From NCBI GenBank assembly GCA_902705825.1, contig CACSIL010000012.1, positions 203,567 through 260,838 of the forward strand: a stretch of 57,272 nucleotides of DNA, in the 5' to 3' direction. Both the position numbers and the translations under genes were made by a program. Below the pieces are notes generated by a model. That model ran no database searches, had not been told where the DNA came from, and worked only from the letters and a program-made list of their open reading frames with translations. Positions 17,378 to 25,622 of the stretch are shown here, one piece after another (the first letter of the stretch is position 1; each line of letters starts with the position of its first letter). This DNA is from Halioglobus japonicus (GTDB lineage Bacteria > Pseudomonadota > Gammaproteobacteria > Pseudomonadales > Halieaceae).

Positions 17378-18142
17378 ATGACGCAGGCCAGCTTACTCAG
17401 TACCGCACACCAGAGCCCCACAAAGTCCTCGCGGCTGGTGCGCTTTCTGGCGGAATTGCTTGACGCGGATGTCCAGCTATCGCACCAGCGTTTTATCGAG
17501 CGTCTGGGGCAATCGTTCGACCTGGCCGACTCCATCAAAATCTCGGCTGTCCATGCCAAAAAGATCGAAGCGACAGAGACTCCGCCCGAAGCGGAAAAAG
17601 ACGCTGTCAAAGACGAATTTCAGCGCGTGCGAGCATCGATCATCAGCAGCGCCGTGCAGAGCTTCGAGCCCGGGGCCTCGGGTATGAGAACACGCTTTCC
17701 AGAGCTGAGAGCCGAAACCGCTACCGCAGAGACAATGTCTGCAGAGCCCTATCTGGCCTTTTACGTGGCACAGCAAAGGAATATTGATTTCAGAATCCGC
17801 GATCTGCATGCGGCAACCAGAGACGCGCTCACCACGCTGTCACCGCAACTCGCGCGACTGGCGGCACTGGATGCTGTATTGGCAGATCCCTTACTCACCC
17901 CTGCCAGGCGCTCATTCATCGTTGTTCCACGATTGCTAAGACGCCGCTTTGACACATTGCTGGAAGATCTCCACAGCGACAATCAGGACGAATCGAATAC
18001 CCGCGAACGCTGGGAGCAATCACTGGCACAGTTTCGTCAGGAAATGCAGGGATTGCTACTTGCAGAGATTGAAACACGCTTATTACCCACGCTGGGCCTG
18101 ATCGAAGCACTCGATGAACTTAACGACAATGATGACTACTGA
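17378..18142 (+). CDS. DUF3348 domain protein
   Basis: A 254-residue soluble, helix-rich protein without signal peptide or membrane helix. The N-terminal SRLVRFLAELLDADVQLSHQRFIERLGQSFDLADSI and the C-terminal arginine-rich LTPARRSFIVVPRLLRRRFDTLLEDL match DUF3348. The function is unknown. Its gene overlaps the DUF802 gene, and the order DUF3348-DUF802-OmpA-DUF2894 is a recurrent proteobacterial set, so it is likely a cytosolic component of the membrane complex encoded downstream. Confidence 0.8.
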   Translation: MTQASLLSTAHQSPTKSSRLVRFLAELLDADVQLSHQRFIERLGQSFDLADSIKISAVHAKKIEATETPPEAEKDAVKDEFQRVRASIISSAVQSFEPGASGMRTRFPELRAETATAETMSAEPYLAFYVAQQRNIDFRIRDLHAATRDALTTLSPQLARLAALDAVLADPLLTPARRSFIVVPRLLRRRFDTLLEDLHSDNQDESNTRERWEQSLAQFRQEMQGLLLAEIETRLLPTLGLIEALDELNDNDDY

Positions 18143-20501
18143 TCTTATGAATAAACTGTTGTTTATCTCCGCCTCACTACTCGGCGCATTCGCTATTATC
18201 TGGATGGCCTTTGATTTCGCCGGGGCCAATGCGCTGGCGTTTGCCGTCACGGCCAGTATCGGCGGCGTGTACCTGCTCGGCATTATCGAGCTGCTGCGGT
18301 TTCGTCGCGCCACCGCCTCACTGAGCACTGCGCTCGACAGTATCACGCCGCAGCAGTCCAGCGACGATGGGTTTGAAGACTGGCTCAAGCAGCTCGATCC
18401 CACGATACGAGGCGGCGTCCGCTCGCGCGTGGTCGGCGAGCGGATCGGCTTGCCGACGCCCGCTTTCACGCCCTACCTGGTCGGTCTGCTGGTCATGCTC
18501 GGTTTATTGGGCACCTTTGTCGGCATGGTCGACACTCTGGGAGGCGCCGTCTCAGCGCTGCAGGGCAGCACTGAACTGGATGCAATCCGCGCCAGCCTGA
18601 CGGCTCCTATGCAGGGGCTGGGCGTCGCCTTTGGCACCTCGGTGGCCGGTGTAGCCGCCTCCGCCATGCTGGGCCTGATTTCTACCATGGCGCGCCACGA
18701 GCGCATCCAGGCCACCCGGCAGCTGGATACCAGAATTGCCAATGAACTCAAGCCGTTCTCTCTGGGTCACCAGCGGCAGCAAGCATTCGACGCACTGCAA
18801 TCTCAGGCCGGGGCATTGCCCGCCGTTGCCGCCGATTTACAGGCAGTGGCAGCACAGCTGGCACTGATGGGAGACAAACTGGGTGACACCTTGCTGGCGA
18901 ATCAAAACCAGTTCCATGCAGAGACTCAGCGGCGCTTCAGCGAACTTGCCGCTTCAGTAGATACATCACTGCGCGAGAGTCTCTCTGCCAGCGGCACCGC
19001 AGCAGGTGCAAGCATGCAGCCGATAATGACCAGCGCAGTGGCCGATATCAGCAAGATGTTGCAGGCGACACAAGAACAACAAGCACATGCAGCGCGCGAG
19101 CAACTGCAGGCATTGGGTGACGAATTCGGCGCTGCCGGCTCCTCACTACTGGAAGCGTTTGCCACGACCTCTTCGTCCTGGACAGAACAGACACTGGCAC
19201 TGCAGAACTCCATAGAGAACACCCTCTGCGAAGCCGCGCGCGAATTGTCTGACAGCGCCAGCAGCAGTGCAGCCAATCTGTTGTCAGAGTTCGCCACAAC
19301 CTCCTCCTCCTGGACGGAACAGACGCTGGCGCTGCAGGATACGATCAAGAACACGCTGACAGAGTCTGCTCGCGATCTGTCTGACAACGCCAGAAGCAAT
19401 GCCGCCAGCATGCTGGAGGACTTTGTAGCAACCGCCGCTTCGTGGACTGAACAGACGCTGGCACTACAGGATACGATAAAGACTACCCTGACAGAGTCTG
19501 CACGTGATCTGTCTGACAGCGCCAGAAGCAATGCCGCCAGCATGCTGGAGGACTTCGTCGCTACCTCCACGTCCTGGACTGAACAGACGCTTGCGCTACA
19601 GGACGACATAAAACAGACGCTCAACGATTCAGCTCGCGATCTGTCTGCAAGCGCACACAGCAGCGCCACCTCAATGCTGGCGGAAATCGGCGAGCTACTG
19701 CAGTCTACTGAGGCGCTGGTAGAGGCGCGCACAGCGTCTGAAGCCACATGGCTGGAAAGTCAGGAAGCCAGGCTGGAACAGCTCACTGCGGTACTCACTG
19801 AACAGCTGGGAAGCCTGCGCGCCCAAGAGGAACAGAGTCAGGCGAATGCGCTCGCCCGCTTCGCCGAACTTGAGTCGACGGTGGCGGCACATCTCACACA
19901 GTTGGGTCAGGGCCTGGAAGAGCCCATGACGCGCCTCATCGAGACGGCATCGGAAACGCCCCGCGCTGCTGCCGAGGTTATCGGGCTGCTACGCGCAGAA
20001 ATCACCAACAATGTTGAGCGCGACAACCAACTCCTCGAAGAGCGTCTGAGCGTGATGCAGGAATTGAATGCGCTATCTGCTTCATTGCAGGAAGCAGCTA
20101 GCGGACAGCGCAGCGCAGTGGAGAATCTCGTGGAGTCGTCCTCAAGCATGTTGCAGGACATCACCGGGCGGTTCGGCGACACCCTTGTCGCCGAGGTCGA
20201 GAAAATGACCGAGGCAAGTGCGCATGTGGCGGGCGGAGCCATCGAGTTAAGCAGCCTGGGCGAGGCATTCAGTCACGCCGTCAGTCTCTTCAACAGCTCT
20301 AACGAATCGATGATGGAGCACCTCGCCAAAGTTGAGGAATCGATGGATCGCTCCAACACCCGCAACGATGAACAAATGGCGTATTACGTGGCCCAGGCAC
20401 GGGAAATTATCGACCACAGTATGTTGTCACAGAAAGAAATCATGGATGACATGCGTCGCCTCAATCGCAAAACACGTCAGCTCGCGAGTGAGTCATCCTA
20501 A
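18114..20501 (+). CDS. DUF802 protein: ExbB/ZorA-like membrane base with long coiled-coil tail
   Basis: A protein of up to 795 residues. Hydrophobic segments lie at about 13-32, 42-60, 119-140 and 170-190. The last two hold the MotA/ExbB/ZorA-type signature GLLGTFVGMV and LTAPMQGLGVAFGTSVAGVAASAML. From about 200 to the end it is polar and helical, rich in Ala, Glu, Gln and Ser, including a 44-residue tandem repeat at about residues 353-525. The tail would extend into the cytosol like that of ZorA. Starts at 18129 or 18147 are equally possible. The stop overlaps the OmpA-like start in TAATG. The best guess is an ion-driven motor or channel with the OmpA-like partner. Confidence 0.83.
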   Translation: MNLTTMMTTDLMNKLLFISASLLGAFAIIWMAFDFAGANALAFAVTASIGGVYLLGIIELLRFRRATASLSTALDSITPQQSSDDGFEDWLKQLDPTIRGGVRSRVVGERIGLPTPAFTPYLVGLLVMLGLLGTFVGMVDTLGGAVSALQGSTELDAIRASLTAPMQGLGVAFGTSVAGVAASAMLGLISTMARHERIQATRQLDTRIANELKPFSLGHQRQQAFDALQSQAGALPAVAADLQAVAAQLALMGDKLGDTLLANQNQFHAETQRRFSELAASVDTSLRESLSASGTAAGASMQPIMTSAVADISKMLQATQEQQAHAAREQLQALGDEFGAAGSSLLEAFATTSSSWTEQTLALQNSIENTLCEAARELSDSASSSAANLLSEFATTSSSWTEQTLALQDTIKNTLTESARDLSDNARSNAASMLEDFVATAASWTEQTLALQDTIKTTLTESARDLSDSARSNAASMLEDFVATSTSWTEQTLALQDDIKQTLNDSARDLSASAHSSATSMLAEIGELLQSTEALVEARTASEATWLESQEARLEQLTAVLTEQLGSLRAQEEQSQANALARFAELESTVAAHLTQLGQGLEEPMTRLIETASETPRAAAEVIGLLRAEITNNVERDNQLLEERLSVMQELNALSASLQEAASGQRSAVENLVESSSSMLQDITGRFGDTLVAEVEKMTEASAHVAGGAIELSSLGEAFSHAVSLFNSSNESMMEHLAKVEESMDRSNTRNDEQMAYYVAQAREIIDHSMLSQKEIMDDMRRLNRKTRQLASESS
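19170..19690 (+). repeat. Tandem 132-bp (44-residue) repeats in the DUF802 tail
   Basis: The segment SWTEQTLALQ recurs with its Trp codon at 19179, 19311, 19443 and 19575, exactly 132 bases apart. Each unit also carries (T/N)L-(T/C/N)-(E/D)-(S/A)ARDLS and S(A/N)A(S/T)xLxEF. Four units are seen, the last diverging. Forty-four residues equals four hendecads, a periodicity of right-handed coiled coils. Nucleotide similarity is highest between units two and three, pointing to recent unequal duplication. Confidence 0.9.
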
Positions 20502-21142
20502 TGGAAGAACTGGAGCACGATGCATCGCAGGATATGCCCGTATGGGCGATCTTCGGCGATCTTATGGCGGGCGTAGTCGGCATTTTCGTGCTGCTACTGG
20601 TCTGGGTTTTAGGCTACCAGGTGCAACTTGCGCAGACCCTTGAGGAGGAGGTGAACAAGCGCCAGATTGAGGAACAGCGCAGGATGGCTCTTGAAGAAGC
20701 TCTGGCTGACCCTCTGGCAACCGGGCGCGTGACACTAAGGGATGGCCGTATTGGCATCAGCGGCAGTGTCTTGTTCTCCCTGAACTCCGATCAATTGCAA
20801 CCCGAGGGGCGCGCCCTGTTGCAAACGCTGGTGGCTCCGCTACAAGTTTATCTCGGCGAGCGAGAGGAACTGTTGATGGTCAGCGGTTTTACCGATGACC
20901 TGCCGATACAAAAAGGTAACAGCCACTACGCCGACAACTGGGAACTGTCCGCACAGCGAGCATTGACCGTCACCCGGGCGCTGATCGAAGAAGGCATGCC
21001 GCCTGCGATGGTCTTTGCCGCAGCATTTGGCGCGCAACATCCGGTGGCTGCTAATCTCGATGATGCGGGCCGCTCGCAAAATCGGCGGGTAGAAATGGCG
21101 CCGGTACCCATGAGTGCAAAAGCCACGGAAGAGCTGGACTGA
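20501..21142 (+). CDS. OmpA/MotB/ZorB-like protein
   Basis: A 213-residue protein with one membrane helix (about residues 14-38) in which VWAIFGDLMAGVVGIFVLLL places an aspartate (D20) at the cytosolic edge, as in MotB and ZorB stators. A short coiled coil with a run of Glu/Arg follows (about 44-68). A C-terminal OmpA-type peptidoglycan-binding domain includes GSVLFSLNSDQLQPEGRALL, SGFTDDLP, NWELSAQRALTV and QNRRVEM. The protein would anchor the DUF802 partner to the cell wall. Start and stop are tightly packed with neighbours, so it is translated with them. Confidence 0.9.
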   Translation: MEELEHDASQDMPVWAIFGDLMAGVVGIFVLLLVWVLGYQVQLAQTLEEEVNKRQIEEQRRMALEEALADPLATGRVTLRDGRIGISGSVLFSLNSDQLQPEGRALLQTLVAPLQVYLGEREELLMVSGFTDDLPIQKGNSHYADNWELSAQRALTVTRALIEEGMPPAMVFAAAFGAQHPVAANLDDAGRSQNRRVEMAPVPMSAKATEELD

Positions 21143-21143
21143 T

Positions 21144-21833
21144 ATGCCAGACCACGCCGACAGCGAAACAGGCGCAGATACCACAGGGAAAGACGCTGTA
21201 TTGACGACGCTAGCGACCCTCGAAGCCAGCGGAGCGGCGCGTTTCGATCCTGTCCAGTTCCGCTACATCCAGTCCATTGCACAAAGAAGCTTGCAACAGG
21301 ATGGCGCCGTTGCCGACCTGCTGGCAGAAAAAGCACATCAGGCCCTCAAAACCTATGAGTCCAGTTGGGCCGATCAATATGCGGAGATGGCATCGCTGGT
21401 GGAAAAGACTGCCGCACAACAACCAGCGTTGACAGAGCAACTGGCGAATTTACTTGAGGCCGGTGATTTCAGTGCTGTCAAGCGGCTGGCACGGCGCAGG
21501 CAAACACCCGATAAAACAGACTCTTTTCCTGGACTGACCCAGCTATTACAAACCAACGCTGATGACGATGGCGCGTTACCCACCGATTCGCAGGAGCTGA
21601 AATCCGTCCGTTATTTTCGCGATGCCTTACAGCGACAACACGCCGACAGGCTTGTTTCACACGCGCTCATGGATGCCCCGGAAGATGCCGGACCACTGAA
21701 TCCGCAGAAGCTGGCACTGCAGTCTCTATCCATCATGCGCGAAATTTCCCCCGCCTATCTGGGCCACTTTGTCTCTTATCTGGATACGCTGTTCTGGCTC
21801 GAAAAACTCGACGCCATGCCGCCCGCGAAGTAG
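21144..21833 (+). CDS. DUF2894 domain protein
   Basis: A 229-residue soluble protein starting one base after the OmpA-like stop. Central features are FDPVQFRYIQSIAQRS, the DSQELKSVRYFRDALQRQHAD block and the C-terminal AYLGHFVSYLDTLFWLEKL, consistent with DUF2894. It has no signal peptide or membrane helix and is probably cytosolic. The function is unknown. It always appears here as the last gene of the DUF3348-DUF802-OmpA set, immediately before the promoter of riboswitch 2. Confidence 0.8.
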   Translation: MPDHADSETGADTTGKDAVLTTLATLEASGAARFDPVQFRYIQSIAQRSLQQDGAVADLLAEKAHQALKTYESSWADQYAEMASLVEKTAAQQPALTEQLANLLEAGDFSAVKRLARRRQTPDKTDSFPGLTQLLQTNADDDGALPTDSQELKSVRYFRDALQRQHADRLVSHALMDAPEDAGPLNPQKLALQSLSIMREISPAYLGHFVSYLDTLFWLEKLDAMPPAK

Positions 21834-21850
21834 CCTGCCCCCGTCAGCGG

Positions 21851-21879
21851 TTGACAAGCCCCCCCGACCTAACTAGAGT
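21851..21879 (+). promoter_or_regulatory. Sigma70-like promoter of btuB-cobO
   Basis: Consensus TTGACA at 21851-21856 is 17 bases from TAGAGT at 21874-21879. It sits only 18 bases after the DUF2894 stop and directly before riboswitch 2, so btuB is transcribed independently of the upstream operon. Confidence 0.78.
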
Positions 21880-21889
21880 GCTCGCCGGA

Positions 21890-22064
21890 ACCAGGTGCTC
21901 ACCGAGAACTGTTTTGGCAGATCTCTGGGTGAGTTAAATGGGAAGTGTGGAATGGCTATTGCTTAATCCACCGCTGCCCCCGCAACGGTATACAGTCTGT
22001 GACTGTGAGCCCGACACCTGCCTGGTCTAGCGCAACGATGGAGCGGAGGGCTTCATATACGGTT
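21890..22064 (+). ncRNA. Cobalamin riboswitch 2
   Basis: ACCAGG (21890-21895) pairs with CCTGGT (22021-22026). Between them are GGTGCTC, AAATGGGAAG, the core GCTGCCCCCGCAACGGTA (21971-21988) and GAGCCCGACACCTGCC. The 3' hairpin GGAGCGGAGGGCTTC ends at 22064. The aptamer is shorter and cleaner than riboswitch 1. It should lower btuB and cobO expression when B12 is plentiful. The remaining bases to the btuB start hold only the leader and a ribosome site (GGGGAATAAAG). Confidence 0.96.
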
Positions 22065-22141
22065 GCTCAGTGCCCAGGCATTGCGTTCCCTGATCCCCTC
22101 TCTCAATCGCCATTTATCTGAAAGGCAATTGGGGAATAAAG

Positions 22142-23998
22142 ATGTACAAATTATCTACCGCTACTCTGCTAGCACTTACCGGCGTGACTGCCATAGGCGC
22201 GCAAGCAGCCAACAAACTCGAAGAAACCGTTATCACCTCCTCGCGTGTGGTCATGCCACTGCGTGAAGTGGCCACCTCTATTTCTGTCGTCACCAAAGAA
22301 GACATTGAATTGCGCGGTTTCAGCAGTGTTGCAAAAACATTGCAGTACGAACCCGCCATCTCTGTCACAAGCGCCGGCGGTGTGGGTAGCAACACAGAAG
22401 TACGCATTCGGGGTGAACGCGGTTTTCGCACCAAAGTCTATCTCGACGGCATTGATTTAACCGATGCCTCCTCGCCGCAAGCGGGACCGAATTTCGGCAA
22501 CATGCTGACCGGCGGTATCGACAGGATAGAAGTTCTGCGCGGCCCCGAGGGACTGATGTACGGCGCTGATGCCGGTGGCGTCATCAATATGTACAGTGCC
22601 TCACCCCAGTCGGGATTATCAGGCGGGCTAGAGGCTGAGGGAGGCCGCTATGGCACCTGGCAATATGGCGGTCACATAACTGGAGGCAATGATACGGTAG
22701 ACGGTACCCTGTTGGTCGAGGAGTATGAAACCGACGGGTTCAGCAGCTTGTCTACTGACACTGTTTTGCAAGATGACGACGGCTATAAAAACACCACCGT
22801 GCACGGCCGTGGCGGCTGGAACATTATCGATACGCTGCGCCTTGAAGTCGTCGCTCGAAATGTTGAGGGCAAGAACAACTATGATAATTGTTCGTTGCCC
22901 GCTCCCACCTACGATCGCTCTGACAATTGCAAAAACGAGTACTCCCTGGATGCGGGTCGTATCGCACTCGTGCACACCGGCACTGAATTTTCTAATACCG
23001 TGTCGTACAACGGCAATAAAACAGATCGCAAGTTCTACACTGAAGGCGTCAATGATTACAGCTACAAAGGCGAACTGGAAAAGCTGGACTACCTCGGTAG
23101 CTGGAAACAGTCCGATGCTCTGAGCCTGGTTTATGGCGCTGAATATCAAAAGGAATCGGTAGAGTCCGACACCTCCGATGAGTCGCGGGATCAGACAGGT
23201 TACTTTCTTGAAGCCAGGGGCAGCTTTATTGACAGCCTGTATCTTAGCGCCGGCGCTCGCTATACAGACAATGACGATTTTGGTAGCAAGACCACATACC
23301 GACTGGGCGCAGCTTACGTACGGCAAATTGGTGATGGCGACCTTAAAGTCAAAAGCACTTATGGCACAGGATTTCGCGCACCCAGCCTATCGGAAATCGC
23401 ATTCAATGCCAGCCCAGACGCGTTCCCCCCCGCACAGGGAACGGAACTTGGCGCGGAAGAAAGCAAGGGATGGGACGCCGGCATAGGATACTATGCGACA
23501 TCAGGCTGGTACGTAGATGCGGTGTACTTTGACCAGAAAGTCGACAATGAGATTTTCTTCGACCTCGTTGATTATTCTGGCTACTTGCAGGGTGATGGTG
23601 AATCCTCTTCCAGCGGTGTTGAAATTACCTCGCAGATTCCCATCGGCGAACTGGTAACACTCACCGGCAACTACACGTATACCGACACGCAGGACTTTGA
23701 GGGCGACCAACGCCTTCGAACGCCGAAAAACATGGGCAATGTGGGCATCCTCATCAGCCCCTGGGATGGCCGCCTGCAATTCAATATCAACTATCGTGTA
23801 GCCCGCGATACGGCCGATGAATCCAAGGGAAGTGTCGACGATTATGAAATACTCGACCTCAGCGTAACCTATCAGGTAATCGCTAGCCTGCAAATCTATG
23901 CACGGGTAGAAAATGCCACAGATGAGGATTACGAAGTGATACCGCAATACAATACGCCAGGTGCTGCGGGCTACGCTGGTTTTCGCTATCAGTTCTAA
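22142..23998 (+). CDS. btuB: TonB-dependent vitamin B12/corrinoid outer-membrane receptor
   Basis: A 618-residue outer-membrane receptor. It has a signal peptide (LLALTGVTAIGAQA, about residues 9-22), a TonB box and plug start (EETVITSSR), plug-domain motifs (RIRGERGFRTKVYLDGIDLTD and IDRIEVLRGPEGLMYG) and a 22-strand barrel ending in AGYAGFRYQF with the terminal Phe needed for assembly. The length equals that of BtuB. Control by a cobalamin riboswitch and the adjacent cobO make corrinoids the obvious substrate. It is probably the working copy, as the riboswitch-1 receptor gene is broken. Confidence 0.93.
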   Translation: MYKLSTATLLALTGVTAIGAQAANKLEETVITSSRVVMPLREVATSISVVTKEDIELRGFSSVAKTLQYEPAISVTSAGGVGSNTEVRIRGERGFRTKVYLDGIDLTDASSPQAGPNFGNMLTGGIDRIEVLRGPEGLMYGADAGGVINMYSASPQSGLSGGLEAEGGRYGTWQYGGHITGGNDTVDGTLLVEEYETDGFSSLSTDTVLQDDDGYKNTTVHGRGGWNIIDTLRLEVVARNVEGKNNYDNCSLPAPTYDRSDNCKNEYSLDAGRIALVHTGTEFSNTVSYNGNKTDRKFYTEGVNDYSYKGELEKLDYLGSWKQSDALSLVYGAEYQKESVESDTSDESRDQTGYFLEARGSFIDSLYLSAGARYTDNDDFGSKTTYRLGAAYVRQIGDGDLKVKSTYGTGFRAPSLSEIAFNASPDAFPPAQGTELGAEESKGWDAGIGYYATSGWYVDAVYFDQKVDNEIFFDLVDYSGYLQGDGESSSSGVEITSQIPIGELVTLTGNYTYTDTQDFEGDQRLRTPKNMGNVGILISPWDGRLQFNINYRVARDTADESKGSVDDYEILDLSVTYQVIASLQIYARVENATDEDYEVIPQYNTPGAAGYAGFRYQF

Positions 23999-24044
23999 TC
24001 AGGTATAACGGTAGCTCGAGCAAACAACACCGAGAGGACATGAA

Positions 24045-24647
24045 ATGGATAGTAAAGATGCAAAGCATAAAGCCGCGATGCAAAAGCAGAAGGAAAAGGT
24101 TGACGCTGCGATCGCTGCAGCTGATACCGAGCGCGGCGTCGCCTTGTTACTCACAGGCAACGGCAAGGGAAAATCCAGTTCAGCATTCGGGATGGTGTTG
24201 CGAGCTCTTGGCTACGGACAGAAAGTCGGTGTAGTCCAGTTCATCAAGGGCGCACAGCTGTCTGGCGAGGAAATCTACCTGCGGGAACATTGCCCACAGG
24301 TAGATTTTTATCAGATGGGTACCGGCTTTACCTGGAACACGCAGGATAAATCGGGTGATATTGCCGCAGCGGAAAAAACCTGGGAAGTCGCCGCCCCCAT
24401 GCTCGCTGATGCAAGTTATGATCTGGTCGTGTTGGATGAATTGACTTACATGATCGGTTACAAATACCTCGATGAGGCTAAAATACTGGATGCTCTGTCA
24501 TCCCGTCCCGTTAACCAGAGTGTTGTCGTAACTGGACGCGGCGGCGGCTCTGCGTTACAGGACGTGATGGACACGGTATCGGAAGTGAAAGATATCAAAC
24601 ACGCGTACAAAGCGGGCATCAAGGCGCGCAAGGGCGTGGATTACTGA
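24045..24647 (+). CDS. cobO: Cob(I)yrinic acid a,c-diamide adenosyltransferase
   Basis: The 200-residue BtuR/CobA-type enzyme transfers adenosyl from ATP to the Co(I) of corrinoids, forming coenzyme B12 or its precursors. The altered P-loop GNGKGKSSSA is at about residues 38-47, followed by QFIKGAQLSGEE and the VVLDELTYMIGYKYLD block. An AGAGGA ribosome site precedes the ATG. It follows btuB by 46 bases under riboswitch 2, so imported corrinoid is adenosylated directly. Confidence 0.96.
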   Translation: MDSKDAKHKAAMQKQKEKVDAAIAAADTERGVALLLTGNGKGKSSSAFGMVLRALGYGQKVGVVQFIKGAQLSGEEIYLREHCPQVDFYQMGTGFTWNTQDKSGDIAAAEKTWEVAAPMLADASYDLVVLDELTYMIGYKYLDEAKILDALSSRPVNQSVVVTGRGGGSALQDVMDTVSEVKDIKHAYKAGIKARKGVDY

Positions 24648-24719
24648 CGCAGCGCACTCCCGGGAGTTTGTGTAAGAGGCGTTGTGACGCTGGATCAAGC
24701 CGATGACCGTTTACCGGCT

Positions 24720-24738
24720 GGGCTCAGGTTAGCCCTTT
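24720..24738 (+). terminator. Possible terminator after cobO
   Basis: GGGCT and AGCCC flank a six-base loop and are followed by TTT. The stem is short and the U tract minimal, so it is a weak candidate. It lies between the convergent cobO and bluB genes; the rest of 24648-24765 shows nothing else. Confidence 0.3.
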
Positions 24739-24765
24739 GTCGGCTTATCGTCAGCTGTCACTTCT

Positions 24766-25479
24766 CTACTTCTCAATGCTCCCTTTTGACTTGATAAACT
24801 GCTCCGGCCAATGCTGCTGTGACGAGAGTCCAGCGTAGACGGGGTGCCCCTCTCCGCGCTCTCCCCACTGATCGGTAAACACCAGTTCGGCAGCGGGACG
24901 GCGCTTCTCCCACCCCTTTTCCTCCAGCTCCGGGCGCTGCCGGAAATATTCCACATAACCCAGGCAGAGATACGCAATCGGCACCACGTGATCGGGCAGT
25001 CCCAGAATTGTACCCAGCCGCTGCGGCGAGATGATCGATACCCAGCCGACACCAACATCCTCTGCTCGCGCAGCCAGCCACAGGTTTTGCACGGCGCATA
25101 CCGTACTGTAAATATCCATCTGCGACTGGTGCGTACGCCCCAATACGACGTCACCACCGCGCTGCCGATCGCAGGTAATACACAGATTCACCGGCGCATC
25201 CAGAATACCCTGTAATTTCAGCTGTCGATACTTGTCCTGTCGCTCTCCTTCGAACATTGCAGCGGCTTCATCATTCGCCTCACAGAAGGCCTCGTGGATC
25301 GCCGCCTTCACCTCGGCCCTCTGGATCACAATAAAATTCCACGGCTGTGACAGCCCTACAGAGGGCGCGTGATGTGCAGCGATAATCAGCTTGGCCAGAA
25401 TATCTTCAGGAATGGGCGTCTGCGTGAACTCACTACGCACATCGCGCCGGCCGAACAGTGTTTCGTAAAAACCTTGCAT
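24766..25479 (-). CDS. bluB: 5,6-dimethylbenzimidazole synthase
   Basis: BluB is an oxygen-dependent nitroreductase-fold enzyme that breaks down reduced FMN to form DMB, the lower ligand of cobalamin. The 237-residue protein shows the FMN-binding RRDVRSEF near residue 11, the signature AAHHAPSVGLSQPWNFIVI, GWVSIISP and the C-terminal RPAAELVFTDQWGERG. ATG at 25479 is preferred; longer in-frame starts add a non-conserved leader. It lies 143 bases after btuF on the same strand and may be the last gene of the riboswitch-3 transcript, with a hairpin in between. DMB made here would feed CobT. Confidence 0.93.
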   Translation of the reverse strand: MQGFYETLFGRRDVRSEFTQTPIPEDILAKLIIAAHHAPSVGLSQPWNFIVIQRAEVKAAIHEAFCEANDEAAAMFEGERQDKYRQLKLQGILDAPVNLCITCDRQRGGDVVLGRTHQSQMDIYSTVCAVQNLWLAARAEDVGVGWVSIISPQRLGTILGLPDHVVPIAYLCLGYVEYFRQRPELEEKGWEKRRPAAELVFTDQWGERGEGHPVYAGLSSQQHWPEQFIKSKGSIEK

Positions 25480-25601
25480 GTGATGTTCTCTGTTATGAAC
25501 GTTCCATTGTCGGGGCAGTGGCGCCATCCGGGCACATGGATAACACACCATTTTTATTATCGTTTGCGACGGTTATCTGCGCCCTTTAACGTGTTCCAGC
25601 G

Positions 25602-25622
25602 CTGAGCCTCTCGCAGGCTCAG
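25602..25622 (-). terminator. Hairpin directly after the btuF stop codon
   Basis: CTGAGCCT and AGGCTCAG form a perfect 8-bp stem around CTCGC, starting at the base after the btuF stop. No U tract follows on the minus strand, so it may attenuate transcription or protect the mRNA end rather than terminate fully before bluB. Confidence 0.4.

Noticed and set aside
19170..19690. CRISPR-like array because of regular spacing
   Set aside because: The repeats are in-frame protein-coding units of 132 bases without unique spacers.
18926..19747. 273-codon minus-strand frame, Ser/Ala-rich with repeats
   Set aside because: It is the reverse reading of the DUF802 tandem repeats and has no independent evidence.
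17378..21833. A Zorya anti-phage defence system
   Set aside because: Only the motor half resembles ZorAB; no ZorC/D/E-type helicase or nuclease genes are present, and the context is B12 metabolism.
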